The notes under the pieces were generated by a model, which was not told the origin of the DNA, did no database searches, and was given only the letters and a program-made list of their open reading frames with translations. From NCBI GenBank assembly GCA_035544955.1, contig DASZZN010000030.1:1-64000 (forward strand): a stretch of DNA of 64,000 bases. The letters run 5' to 3'. This DNA is from Candidatus Dormiibacterota bacterium. GTDB taxonomy: Bacteria > Chloroflexota > Dormibacteria > CF-121. This document shows positions 51,007 through 59,265 of the stretch, piece by piece (position 1 is the stretch's first letter; each line of letters starts with the position of its first letter). The translations under genes and the position numbers were made by a program.

Positions 51007-51657
51007 ATGGGACTTAACGGGCACCAGGTCTATATCTGGGAAGGCAGTGCCGGTCGCGTGACCGAGCTCATCAAGCGCTACGTGAAGGAGGTCGGCTGCT
51101 CGGCGGCCGTCGGCTTCGAGTCCGACAAGCCGAGCCCAGCCATGGCCAACCGAACGCAGCGCGAATTCACCCTGTCGGATCCCAGGAACGACATCATCTC
51201 TATATGGGAGGACGGCGCCTGGGGTGACAAGCGGCTCGCCCGCTACCTCTCGAAGGAGCTCGAAACGCGATCGATCTGGCTGGCGCTCTCGTCCGTGACC
51301 GATCAGTGGGCCTATGTCATCTACGCAAATGGCTCGGTCGCGGATTCCAAGATCGAGACAACCGATGAGTATTACGAGCAGGCCAGTGAGTTCGCCAAGC
51401 GCCACAAGCTTCCGTTCGCGCTCATCTATCTGCCGGAGCCAGCGGGAAGCATGGCGAGCGACGTGGCCGAGTTCAAGAAGCAATTTGGCACGGACTGGCT
51501 CCACTCCGAGCCGGAGGTCGACGAAACAGAGATCGAGCACGAGATCATGGACGACCCGGACCCTGCAGACGCAGCCGAGATTCAGGCTGAGGAGGCCCGA
51601 GTGAAGCAGCAGGCGGAAGTCGCGAAGTTTCCCAAGCTGACCATCCCCTGCAAGTAG
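51007..51657 (+). CDS. Possible immunity or partner protein of the preceding toxin-like gene
   Basis: A 216-residue acidic protein not assigned to a named family. It begins 'GLNGHQVYIWEGSAGRVTEL' and contains 'IISIWEDGAWGDKRLARYLS' and 'ETRSIWLALSSVTDQWAYVI', then a Glu/Asp-rich C-terminal tail. It starts four bases after the toxin-like gene, the usual place of an immunity or chaperone gene. A truncated copy (26 codons) is at 37395, next to a frameshifted PD-(D/E)XK-like gene, so the family may accompany such nucleases. No signal peptide or membrane segment. Immunity function is inferred only from position. Confidence 0.5.
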   Translation: MGLNGHQVYIWEGSAGRVTELIKRYVKEVGCSAAVGFESDKPSPAMANRTQREFTLSDPRNDIISIWEDGAWGDKRLARYLSKELETRSIWLALSSVTDQWAYVIYANGSVADSKIETTDEYYEQASEFAKRHKLPFALIYLPEPAGSMASDVAEFKKQFGTDWLHSEPEVDETEIEHEIMDDPDPADAAEIQAEEARVKQQAEVAKFPKLTIPCK

Positions 51658-51662
51658 CTGCG

Positions 51663-52136
51663 ATGGCGTATCACGTGACAATCGAGAAGACGGCCGAGAG
51701 TCCGACCGCGGTTGTCAAAGCGAACACGACGTGGCGTGAGTTTCCGATGCTGTGGCGCACGCTGCTCGACGATGTGTGGGACTTCCTCCGCGCCACACCT
51801 GGGCTGCGTGCCGACGGCCACAATGTCATGCTCTATCAGCGCGGCCTGCGTGACGGCGAGGTCGCGGTCGAGGTTGGCGTCCAGGTGACCCGATCCTTCG
51901 AGGCCGCTGGCCGCGTCGTCCCATCGACGTTGCCGGCCGGCGAGGCGGCGGCGACCGTCCACAGTGGAACAGCCGCAGAGATCGGCGCGGTGCACGATGC
52001 CGTTGTGGCGTGGTGCGCGGCGCAGCGCCGCCAGTTGACCGGTGTCAGGTGGGAGATCTACGGAGACCCCGACCCTCAGACCGGCCATTTCGACGTCGCG
52101 GTGTACTGGCAGCTTGCCCAGGTCGAGCGGGCCTGA
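51663..52136 (+). CDS. GyrI-like/effector-binding-domain protein
   Basis: A 157-residue stand-alone SOUL/GyrI-type domain. It opens 'AYHVTIEKTAESPTAVVKAN' and ends 'RWEIYGDPDPQTGHFDVAVY', with the usual closing Glu-rich binding-pocket strand. Such domains bind small molecules, either as parts of AraC-type regulators or alone. It starts five bases after the 51007 gene and could share its transcript, but its role in any toxin system is doubtful. Ligand unknown. Confidence 0.75.
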   Translation: MAYHVTIEKTAESPTAVVKANTTWREFPMLWRTLLDDVWDFLRATPGLRADGHNVMLYQRGLRDGEVAVEVGVQVTRSFEAAGRVVPSTLPAGEAAATVHSGTAAEIGAVHDAVVAWCAAQRRQLTGVRWEIYGDPDPQTGHFDVAVYWQLAQVERA

Positions 52137-52167
52137 AGGTTCGCGATAGGGGAGGGAAGTTCAGGAT

Positions 52168-52503
52168 TTAATGGAGTCGCTCAACGGCCGGCCCGCTCAC
52201 GCCGGCCTTGCCCAGCACGCGGCTTATTGCCGCAATGAGCCAGACCCGGTCTGACTCAGCGATCGCCGGAGCGTCTTCGTTCACGGCCATGTCGATCGAC
52301 TTCGCACGCAGCTCTTTGAGCCGGGCACCGGCTGCCTCCGGCAGGTAATCGCCGAACATCGAGAGCGCGAGAGTGGCGCCGTGAACCGCGCGGGCAAGCT
52401 CGACCGGGGACCGAAAGGGCTCCGCGGCGATGAGCGCGCCGAGCGACCGAGCCAGCAACCGCTGCTCGGCGAGCGCGCCCTCGTCCAGGATTTCGATCGC
52501 CAT
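52168..52503 (-). CDS. Hypothetical small helical protein
   Basis: A 111-residue protein, Ala/Leu/Glu-rich and predicted all-helical: 'EQRLLARSLGALIAAEPFRS' and 'RVWLIAAISRVLGKAGVSG'. No family is recognised. Codon periodicity looks genuine, and it is divergent from the small gene at 52617, with a perfect palindrome in the space between them. A partial copy of the dispersed repeat (52146-52168) lies at its 3' end. Confidence 0.55.
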   Translation of the reverse strand: MAIEILDEGALAEQRLLARSLGALIAAEPFRSPVELARAVHGATLALSMFGDYLPEAAGARLKELRAKSIDMAVNEDAPAIAESDRVWLIAAISRVLGKAGVSGPAVERLH

Positions 52504-52560
52504 TACGGCTCCAACCTACGCCGCGGAGGTATCGGTAGGTGTTACGGTCGGCCGCTACGC

Positions 52561-52575
52561 GTACCGCAACGGTAC
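52561..52575. promoter_or_regulatory. Perfect 15-bp palindrome in a divergent intergenic region
   Basis: gtaccg-caa-cggtac, six-base arms around a three-base spacer, lies 58 bases before the - strand start at 52503 and 42 bases before the + strand start at 52617. It is a plausible operator for both genes. No clear -10/-35 pair was found. Confidence 0.4.
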
Positions 52576-52616
52576 AAACGTTTGATGTAGTAGGGGCGGG
52601 CCCGGTGCCACTCCGA

Positions 52617-52796
52617 ATGCTCATGAAAGAATTCACCGCTAACCAAATTGCCGCTGCGCTGGGAGGCCATCCCGGCAGCGCCGAGCAGGAGCTTCGCTTG
52701 CTCCGTCTCTTTCAGTCGGACGCTGGTGCCCAGCCCGCAGTCGAGGTCGTGGTCCAACCCGAACTGATGCGTGCGCCTCTGGCTAAAGCGGCTTAA
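52617..52796 (+). CDS. Hypothetical 59-residue protein, possibly helix-turn-helix
   Basis: Reads 'MLMKEFTANQIAAALGGHPG' then 'SAEQELRLLRLFQSD', a short helical protein in which 'FTANQIAAALG' looks like a helix-turn-helix core. A longer version from 52539 would run through the palindrome and is less likely. Its TAA shares TTAA with the stop of the convergent gene. The ribosome site is weak. It could be a small regulator binding the palindrome upstream, but that is speculation. Confidence 0.4.
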   Translation: MLMKEFTANQIAAALGGHPGSAEQELRLLRLFQSDAGAQPAVEVVVQPELMRAPLAKAA

Positions 52797-53140
52797 CCCT
52801 GGTCAGGCGTGAGTCTGATAATCGGGATCTCCCGGTCCGTCCGCTCCTGATACTCGCCGTATTGTGGCGACATCGCCGCAACCGCCCGGAAAGAGGCGAG
52901 GCGTGCTGCGCCTGTAAGCACCTCGCCGCGGACTTTGAGGTTCCGGCGGCCGACCTTCAACCAGATGTCGTCCGGATTCTTGAGCATGTTGACGAACCAC
53001 GCCGGATTCGTATCCGCGCCGGCCTTCGAGGCAACGACGAGCCAGGCATTCTCGCCGTCGGCGAATCCATTGATCTGCGCGGTGCGTTGCCGTCCCGATT
53101 TCGCTCCCTTCGTTGCCAGCGTCACGACCGAAAACCCCAT
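52793..53140 (-). CDS. Nitroreductase/deazaflavin-dependent (F420) family oxidoreductase
   Basis: A 115-residue split-barrel protein. 'VVTLATKGAKSGRQRTAQIN' followed by 'WLVVASKAGADTNPAWFVNM' and 'NPDDIWLKVGRRNLKVRGEV' is the signature of the DDN family, whose studied mycobacterial members use coenzyme F420. ATG 53140 is chosen; the open frame continues upstream but there carries no homology and overlaps the next gene on the other strand. Presence of this family points to an F420-using lineage such as Chloroflexota or Actinobacteriota. Confidence 0.82.
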   Translation of the reverse strand: MGFSVVTLATKGAKSGRQRTAQINGFADGENAWLVVASKAGADTNPAWFVNMLKNPDDIWLKVGRRNLKVRGEVLTGAARLASFRAVAAMSPQYGEYQERTDREIPIIRLTPDQG

Positions 53141-53175
53141 CTCCAAACGATAGCGGGTTGCTAGACTCAGGCGCC

Positions 53176-54141
53176 GTGGCCGTGCTGGACTGGATGCTGG
53201 ATTCGGACCCTTCCATCCGATGGCAGGCGTTGCGCGATCTTGTCGATGCGCCGACTGAAGTCGTCGCGGCGGAGCGGTCACGGGTGGCCACCGAGGGGTG
53301 GGGCGCCCGGCTGCTGGCCTTGCAGGGCGAAGACGGCCAGTGGGAGGGAGGCGCGCTTTTCCCCGCGCGCAGGAGTGAATCCGCAGGCGCCCAGAACGAG
53401 GGTCAGCCCTGGACGGCCACGGCGTACAGCCTCGTGATGCTGCGGGACCTTGGGGTCGACCCACGTTGCGACCGCGTGCGCCGAGCTGTGGCGCAAGTTA
53501 GAGAGCACTGCCGTTGGGAGCACGCCGGTCAGCCGTTCTTTGCCGGCGAGGTCGAGCCGTGCATCAACGGTATGGTCGTCGCGCTGGGTGCCTACTTCGA
53601 CCAGGATGTCGATGGTGTCGTCGCACGGCTCGTCGGTGAGCAGCTAGAGGACGGCGGGTGGAACTGCGAGGTGGAGAACGGTTCGGTTCGCTCTTCCTTC
53701 AATACCACGATCAGGGTCCTGGAAGGGCTGTTGGCACACGAGCGCGAAACCGGTGGCTCGGCGCAATCCATCACGGCTCGACGCCGGGGTGAGGCATATC
53801 TCCTCGAGCGAAAGCTGTTCCGGCGCAAGAGCACCGGCGAAGTCGTCAACCAGTCCTGGCTGCAATTCTCGTTTCCAACCCGCTGGCACTACGACGTGCT
53901 GCGTGGCCTGGAGTACTTCCGAGAAGCCGGCGATCCGCCGGACCCGCGGGTCGACGAAGCGATTCAATTGCTCCGCTCCAAGCTGCAGCCCGATGGGACG
54001 TGGCTGCGGGAGAACACACATCGTGGCAAAGTCCATTTCACGCTTGAAGACGGCGATGGTCGACCCAGCCGGTGGAACACGCTGCGGGCTCTCCGTGTTC
54101 TCCGCTGGTACGAGCAATCAGCTAACGAAACGCGGCGATGA
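53176..54141 (+). CDS. Prenyltransferase/squalene-cyclase-like alpha-toroid protein
   Basis: A 321-residue protein built of helical repeats of the squalene-hopene cyclase/prenyltransferase type: 'EQLEDGGWNCEVENGSVRSS', 'FPTRWHYDVLRGLEYFREAG' and 'LLRSKLQPDGTWLRENTHRG'. The cyclase DxDD motif is absent and the length is half that of true cyclases, so catalysis on squalene is unlikely; related small proteins are annotated only by fold. GTG 53176 gives 'AVLDWMLDSDPSIRWQALRD', the usual start of this group. The stop overlaps the next gene (ATGA). Confidence 0.75.
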   Translation: MAVLDWMLDSDPSIRWQALRDLVDAPTEVVAAERSRVATEGWGARLLALQGEDGQWEGGALFPARRSESAGAQNEGQPWTATAYSLVMLRDLGVDPRCDRVRRAVAQVREHCRWEHAGQPFFAGEVEPCINGMVVALGAYFDQDVDGVVARLVGEQLEDGGWNCEVENGSVRSSFNTTIRVLEGLLAHERETGGSAQSITARRRGEAYLLERKLFRRKSTGEVVNQSWLQFSFPTRWHYDVLRGLEYFREAGDPPDPRVDEAIQLLRSKLQPDGTWLRENTHRGKVHFTLEDGDGRPSRWNTLRALRVLRWYEQSANETRR

Positions 54142-54461
54142 AGGAGTTCGAGCCGCTGATCGGCGAATGGCACGGCGAAGGAGAGGTTCCGATGGAGCCT
54201 CCGATGAAGATCTCCGTGGAGGAAACGACCGAGCGCCTCGGCAAATTCATCGTCATCAGCTCGGTGGGGGAGCCCGCCGAGATGCCGGCCACCGTCTCGA
54301 TCGTCGGCGGCGCGCCGGATGGCGAGCCCCAGCCGATGTACTACTTCGACTCTCGTGGGGTCAAGCGGCTCTTCATGATGGCCCTCGAAGGCTCGACTTG
54401 GACGATCTGGCGGGCCCCAGGCGAGGATTGGAACGGCCCGAGGAGATACCAACGAAAATGA
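54138..54461 (+). CDS. DUF1579-like protein, apparently truncated
   Basis: A 107-residue protein. 'KEFEPLIGEWHGEGEVPMEP' and 'YYFDSRGVKRLFMMALEGST' match the beta-barrel DUF1579-like family. After 'TIWRAPGEDWNG' the family normally continues for another 40-50 residues through 'G.F..DG..I.G.WE', but here the frame ends in 'PRRYQRK' and runs straight into the start of the VOC gene (ATGA). A deletion fusing two genes is likely. The remaining protein may not fold. Confidence 0.6.
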   Translation: MKEFEPLIGEWHGEGEVPMEPPMKISVEETTERLGKFIVISSVGEPAEMPATVSIVGGAPDGEPQPMYYFDSRGVKRLFMMALEGSTWTIWRAPGEDWNGPRRYQRK

Positions 54462-54901
54462 ACCCCCGAATCGACATCATTACGCTTGCTGTCGCCGATC
54501 TTGAGCGGGCGCTTCACTTCTACCGAGACGGCCTGGGATTGGAGTCGCGCGGTGTGATCGCGACCGAATTCGTCGGCGACGATGTCAACGCGGCAGGGGC
54601 AATCGCGATGTTCAAGCTCCGGGACGGGCTGATCCTGTCGCTTTACCCCCGCACCGAGCTGGCAAAGGACGCCAAGGTCCCGCTCGCTCCACAGAAGACC
54701 GGTGAGTTCAGCATCGGACAGACGGTCGCAAGCAAGACCGAGGTCGACGCCCTGCTCGCCAAAGCCCAAGCGGCCGGAGCCACCATCACCGACCGACCGC
54801 ACGACCGTCCCTGGGGAATCTATTCCGGTTACTTTCGCGATCCCGACGGACACCTTTGGGAAATCATCTGGAACCCAAAACCCGGTAGCCCTGGTGAGTG
54901 A
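54458..54901 (+). CDS. VOC (glyoxalase/bleomycin-resistance) family protein
   Basis: A 147-residue protein with two beta-alpha-beta-beta-beta modules. The first is 'IDIITLAVADLERALHFYRD'. The second ends 'GIYSGYFRDPDGHLWEIIWN', where H and E lie at typical metal positions. Members bind metal and act on diverse small molecules; function cannot be narrowed. ATG 54458 overlaps the truncated gene upstream by four bases, so both are co-translated. The convergent DipZ-like gene ends 18 bases beyond its stop. Confidence 0.82.
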   Translation: MNPRIDIITLAVADLERALHFYRDGLGLESRGVIATEFVGDDVNAAGAIAMFKLRDGLILSLYPRTELAKDAKVPLAPQKTGEFSIGQTVASKTEVDALLAKAQAAGATITDRPHDRPWGIYSGYFRDPDGHLWEIIWNPKPGSPGE

Positions 54902-54919
54902 TCGCCATGCGCAGCATGT

Positions 54920-56005
54920 CTAGCCGAAGGTGAAGCAGTAGGCCTCGACGCCCGCATCGAGGAACTCGATCTCGAAAGTCCGGCCCTCAATATCGCCCGG
55001 CTGGCGGATGAGCTGGTAGAGCCGCTGATCATCCGCAGTGCCCTGGCCCTGACTGTCGACGTCGGTTCCATGGGTGGCGCCTGCGGCCTTGCCATCGATA
55101 AAGACGCGAAACCGCACCGCAGCGGCACCTTTGGGCGGTCCCATGACGAGGTTGACGTCACGGGCATGAAAGCGAAAGGCGATACGCGCGTTCGCCTCGT
55201 TGAGAACCGCTGCCCGTCCCGTGATCGTCCAAAGTCCAGATAGGGCCCAATCGTTCAGGTTCAGACGGCTGGGAACGGTATAGGTGCGAGGCTTGTTCGG
55301 GACCGCACCACCGGGCGACGCAAAACCTTCCGCCTGCTCGTAGCCGGTGTAGGTCTCTCCCGACTCGAGGGTGCTCCCTTCGGCGCCAACCTCGGTTCCC
55401 TCCGGTTGGACCGTTACCAGGTCATCGCGGAATCCGCTGAATCCCGCGTCCGCAAGCAACTGCTCAAGGATCATCTCCGACATCTCGTAGGCGCCCTCGC
55501 CGAAGTGATGGGCTCGGATCCGTCCCTGGGCATCCGCAAGATAGAGCGCCGGCCAGTAGTTGTTGTCGAACGCCCGCCAGACCCCGTAGTTGCTGTCGAC
55601 CGCGATTGGGTAGTCGACCCCCAGTGCTTTTGCTTGCTTGCGGACGTTGTCAATGTCTCCCTCAAACGGAAATTCCGGCGTATGGACGCCGATCACCACC
55701 AGGCCTTTGTCGCCGTATTTCTCAGCCCAGGCACGAACGTAGGGAAACGTCCGCAACCAGTTGACGCAGGTAAAGGTCCAGAAGTCGACAAGAACGACTT
55801 TCCCCCGCAGGTCAGCCGGCGACAACGGCTCGGAATTGAGCCACCCCGTTGCGCCGGCAAACGAAGCCAGCTCACCTTCAATCGGTAGCTTCGCGGCCCT
55901 GGCCTTGAGCTGCTGCATCAGCTGGTCGTCGACTTTGACCGCCTCGCGTGGCGGTTCTACCCCGGCCGGGTGCGTCCCGGCAAAAAAGATCTGCTTTGCT
56001 TTCAT
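54920..56005 (-). CDS. DipZ-like thioredoxin-fold protein with CxxW in place of CxxC
   Basis: A 361-residue protein. The thioredoxin domain reads 'KVVLVDFWTFTCVNWLRTFP' with 'YVRAWAEKYGDKGLVVIGVH', the DipZ/CcdA-fused type, followed by a C-terminal carbohydrate-binding-like domain ('RFRVFIDGKAAGATHGTDVD'). The second active-site Cys is replaced by Trp (C80-x-x-W83), so dithiol exchange is not possible, though peroxidase or monothiol chemistry may be. No signal peptide or membrane segment is visible, unlike full-length DipZ. Start ATG 56005. Confidence 0.8.
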   Translation of the reverse strand: MKAKQIFFAGTHPAGVEPPREAVKVDDQLMQQLKARAAKLPIEGELASFAGATGWLNSEPLSPADLRGKVVLVDFWTFTCVNWLRTFPYVRAWAEKYGDKGLVVIGVHTPEFPFEGDIDNVRKQAKALGVDYPIAVDSNYGVWRAFDNNYWPALYLADAQGRIRAHHFGEGAYEMSEMILEQLLADAGFSGFRDDLVTVQPEGTEVGAEGSTLESGETYTGYEQAEGFASPGGAVPNKPRTYTVPSRLNLNDWALSGLWTITGRAAVLNEANARIAFRFHARDVNLVMGPPKGAAAVRFRVFIDGKAAGATHGTDVDSQGQGTADDQRLYQLIRQPGDIEGRTFEIEFLDAGVEAYCFTFG

Positions 56006-56135
56006 GCCCGTCTACTCCATCCTGCGCCCTATTTCGCGGATGTCAACTCTTGATCTATTTGTGCACGGCGGATCACGGATCGCGCGACCCGCGCGGCAAC
56101 GACATCGGCCTGGCTGAACGCGCAGAATTGAACTC

Positions 56136-56489
56136 ATGTCGCGACAAGAGGTTGACGAGTATTTGGCGAATCTGGATGAGCCCAAACGGACTGCCTTGCA
56201 GCAGCTGCGGGAGACCATTCACAGCATCGTTCCCGAAGCGGAGGAGGGCATCTCCTATGGGATGCCGGCGTACCGGCTCCGGGGCAAGGTCATAGCTGGG
56301 TTCGCCGCGTTCAAGAACCACCTCAGCTACCTGCCGCACAGTGGTTCGGTATTTGCGGAGATACCTGATGACGTTGCCGGGTACGTGACGTCCAAAGGTG
56401 CATTGCAGTTTCCGATCGAGCGGCCACTTCCCAAGGCTCTCGTCAAGAAGCTAATCGCCATCCGTCTCAGGCAGGTCGGTCAGCGCTAA
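56136..56489 (+). CDS. DUF1801 domain protein
   Basis: A 117-residue protein. 'VDEYLANLDEPKRTALQQLR' followed by 'EAEEGISYGMPAYRLRGKVI' and 'AAFKNHLSYLPHSGSVFAEI' is the DUF1801 (YdhG-like) fold, a small alpha-beta protein of unknown biochemical role, often in stress-linked single-gene units. ATG 56136 is the only convincing start. It is divergent from the DipZ-like gene. Confidence 0.85.
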   Translation: MSRQEVDEYLANLDEPKRTALQQLRETIHSIVPEAEEGISYGMPAYRLRGKVIAGFAAFKNHLSYLPHSGSVFAEIPDDVAGYVTSKGALQFPIERPLPKALVKKLIAIRLRQVGQR

Positions 56490-56806
56490 TCGGATCGAGC
56501 GGTTACGGCAGCCACAAGCGGTTCAGAAAGGCGGTCGCTGATTTCGTCGGAGACCTCAAGGTGGGAAAGTTCCGAAAAGGGTCTTGGGGTGAAGGGCATT
56601 CGGGGTGCCGAGCCCTCCATCGCGGCCGGCGTCGGGTGCGGAGCGGTGCTGGGCGCCGGCGCGCTGCTGCTCCGCCCGCGCGCAATGGACTAAACGGGAC
56701 CATCGGCTGGAAGTTCATTGGCGCGAACGATCGAATCGTCGCCATGCTGCTGGTTGGGATGTGATCGCAACCGTCGCCTGGCCAGCGCGAGGGGATGGCT
56801 AAGGGA
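56490..56806. other. Intergenic region, no confident gene
   Basis: About 317 bases. A 34-residue + strand frame (GTG 56589 to TAA 56693) would encode a Gly/Ala-rich hydrophobic stretch ('SIAAGVGCGAVLGAGALLL') like a glycine-zipper helix, but its ribosome site is poor. Nothing else is recognisable. Confidence 0.35.
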
Positions 56807-57931
56807 CTACGCAAGCTCCTTGACGCGGGTGCCCGCCGTCGTCTCCCTTGCCAGGAAATCGACAACGGCCTTGAGGTCGCCGGTCGTTTTGAAATGGCGC
56901 AGCTGGCGGTCGGCGCTCGTGCCCTCTTCGAGCACGGTTGTCACATAGGCGACGGCCGTTCGCGATCCTAGATCGTCAACCACGTCGTCCACAAAGTCCA
57001 GCAGCTCAAGGGCAAGATCGCGCATTGGTACCTCGCACTGCCTCCCGAAGTCGATCAGCTTGCCGTCAATCCCGTGGCGGATGGCGCGCCACTTGTTCTC
57101 AGTGATAAGGCTGGGCACGTACTTCCGGAAGCCGAGGTTCTGGCGACGCAGCTTGATGAGCTTGGCGCAAATCGCCTGAAAGAGCGCGGCAAGCATCAGA
57201 GTCTCTTCCACTCTCGTGGCGGCGTCGCACACCCTGAACTCGAGGGTCGGATAAATGACGTGCGGCCGCACATCCCACCAAATCTTCCGGCCATTGTCGA
57301 TGCTGCCGGTCTTCACGAGGAGCTCGACGTAGTTCTCGAATTCGTCCCAGGAGGCAAAGTCCGGTGGGATGCCGGTCCGCGGGAAGCTCGACCAGATGAC
57401 GTGGCGATAGGACTTGAGACCAGTGTTCCTCGACAGCCAGAAGGGACTGGATGTCGAGAGCGCCAGCATGTGGGGCAGGAAATAGCGAGCCTCGTTCATG
57501 ATCGCGATCCGCACGTCGCGGTCTGGAATGCCGATGTGGACGTGGACCGCAAAGATAAGCAGGTCCCGGATGACGTCCTGCATCTCCTCCTCCAGGACTT
57601 TGTACCGTTCCCGTTGGGTAACCTGTTGCTCCTGCCAACGCGAAAAAGGATGCGTGCCGGCGGAAACAATGCGCAAGCCGGCTGGTCGCAGGTACGATGC
57701 GATGGCACCCCGCAACCGTATGATCTCGTCCCGTGCTTCGTTAATGTCGTTGCAGATGCGCGTGCCGACCTCGACAACCGATTGCAGCATCTCTGGCTTG
57801 ATCTGTTCACCCAGCTCCGGTGTTGCCTGCTCCATCAAGACCTCGATGTGAGACTTGAGCTGCCCCTGCGGGTCGACGATCTGGAACTCCTCCTCGATCC
57901 CGATGGTGAGCCAGCGCGCCTCGTCGCTCAC
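56807..57931 (-). CDS. YbdK-type carboxylate-amine ligase (GCS2 family)
   Basis: A 374-residue member of the glutamate-cysteine ligase 2 family. It begins 'LTIGIEEEFQIVDPQGQLKS', then 'GTHPFSRWQEQQVTQRERYK', 'FAVHVHIGIPDRDVRIAIMN' and 'RPHVIYPTLEFRVCD', the metal- and ATP-binding set of this fold. YbdK-like enzymes join a carboxylate to an amine using ATP; the substrate is unknown. GTG 57931 overlaps the upstream ATP-grasp gene by four bases. It is the last gene of a four-gene operon. Confidence 0.85.
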   Translation of the reverse strand: MSDEARWLTIGIEEEFQIVDPQGQLKSHIEVLMEQATPELGEQIKPEMLQSVVEVGTRICNDINEARDEIIRLRGAIASYLRPAGLRIVSAGTHPFSRWQEQQVTQRERYKVLEEEMQDVIRDLLIFAVHVHIGIPDRDVRIAIMNEARYFLPHMLALSTSSPFWLSRNTGLKSYRHVIWSSFPRTGIPPDFASWDEFENYVELLVKTGSIDNGRKIWWDVRPHVIYPTLEFRVCDAATRVEETLMLAALFQAICAKLIKLRRQNLGFRKYVPSLITENKWRAIRHGIDGKLIDFGRQCEVPMRDLALELLDFVDDVVDDLGSRTAVAYVTTVLEEGTSADRQLRHFKTTGDLKAVVDFLARETTAGTRVKELA

Positions 57932-59265
57932 TGCTCGCCTTCGACGACGTAGCTCGGGGCAACGCTCCCGTCCCCGGCCGTGACGTTCAACAGCTCGGAA
58001 GAAGACAGCCGGCTCAGGCAGCCGGAGACCCGGCCATTGAAAAGATAGGGATCCATGTCCATGGCGAAGTCGATGTAGCGGATCGTTCCCAGCACGACAG
58101 GGAATAGCTGACGAGGGATCGGCACCGCCTCCTGCACGACGTACGACTCCTCGAGTGCCTTCTGCACGGTTCGCTGCCACTCCTCCCGGGGGACGGCCCA
58201 GCCGAGCACCACGCCTTTGCCGCCGTACTCGTCGTTGGGCTTCAGCACCAGCTCTTCAGGATGACCGGCAACGTACTGCGGCAGGTCGTCAATCCGGTTG
58301 CCGTTCCGTCGGGTCGACCCGGCGCGCATCTTGCGTGTCCATGGTATGTGCCGGTCGATGGCTCGGCGCTGCGGGGCTGTGTACAGGTGCGCGTAGCGGT
58401 CGTCCGAGAGCAGCGCGAGCGACATCTTCTTGTGCAGCAGCTTGGCTCGGAAACTGTTCAACACGCAGGCCGCGCCGGCCAGGTAGGCATCCCTCAGCGC
58501 CCGGCTCTCCTGTCCACGCTCCAACAGCTCGCTTGTGAGCACCCGCCGGTACACCAGGTTCACCGGCTGGCCATCGGCGTAAAGGGTTCCGCCGCGAAAC
58601 TCGAGCGCCAGCGGGTCGGCGATGATCGTTCGGATACCGCGCGCGGTAAAGAAGTCTCGAAACAGCTCGAACTCGCGTGAGGTCGGCAACCCGCGCCAGT
58701 CGATGATCGCGACCACTGGCGTTCTGGCCCGGCCCCACTCCTTGAAGCCGCGCAGCATGGCGCCGAGCTGACGCGACCGGAGCGGCAGCGCTCGCAGCCG
58801 GAACCGTTTTCGGAAGGCCCGCATGACCGGCAGTCGCTCGAAGATCGCGATCAGCTCATCGTTGTAGGCCATCCCCCCCGGCGACTCGGCGTTGTATTCC
58901 ACATAGCGGAGGCGGTCACTGTAGAAACCGTCGATCCGGGAGGAGGTCGAGGACGAGTCGCAACCCCGATCCGCCAAAGCCAGCCGCTCCTCATCGGGGC
59001 GAAGGTCAAGCTCAGCCCTCAGCGTCGCATCCTCTATTAATGCGCGCTCCAGCCGCGCGAGAGCTCCAAAGATCACGTGCGAGGCGGCCACCGCGGCGTC
59101 GTAATGGCGGCGGGGGATCAGCTGCGGTCGCAGCGTGATCGAAACCGGACGGTCACCGAATACCAGCCGGCGCGCCCGCTGGCCCTCGTGCAACGCCTCG
59201 GCACTCCCTTGCGCGATCCGCTCGTCCTCGAGCAGGTTGTGGTAGGTGGCGACCGGGTCGTTCAT
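57928..59265 (-). CDS. Circularly permuted ATP-grasp-like protein
   Basis: A 445-residue protein. 'RYVEYNAESPGGMAYNDELI' comes early, while the nucleotide-binding 'ELVLKPNDEYGGKGVVLGWA' comes late, the reversed order of circularly permuted ATP-grasp enzymes, which make amide bonds in peptides. ATG 59265 overlaps the previous stop (ATGA), and the stop overlaps the ligase start. Probably a cytoplasmic amide-forming enzyme acting with its two ligase neighbours. Substrate unknown. Confidence 0.75.
   Translation of the reverse strand: MNDPVATYHNLLEDERIAQGSAEALHEGQRARRLVFGDRPVSITLRPQLIPRRHYDAAVAASHVIFGALARLERALIEDATLRAELDLRPDEERLALADRGCDSSSTSSRIDGFYSDRLRYVEYNAESPGGMAYNDELIAIFERLPVMRAFRKRFRLRALPLRSRQLGAMLRGFKEWGRARTPVVAIIDWRGLPTSREFELFRDFFTARGIRTIIADPLALEFRGGTLYADGQPVNLVYRRVLTSELLERGQESRALRDAYLAGAACVLNSFRAKLLHKKMSLALLSDDRYAHLYTAPQRRAIDRHIPWTRKMRAGSTRRNGNRIDDLPQYVAGHPEELVLKPNDEYGGKGVVLGWAVPREEWQRTVQKALEESYVVQEAVPIPRQLFPVVLGTIRYIDFAMDMDPYLFNGRVSGCLSRLSSSELLNVTAGDGSVAPSYVVEGEQ

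Noticed and set aside
57074-57952. 292-residue + strand frame opposite the YbdK-type ligase
   Set aside because: The - strand frame has full family motifs; the + frame has none and no plausible ribosome site.
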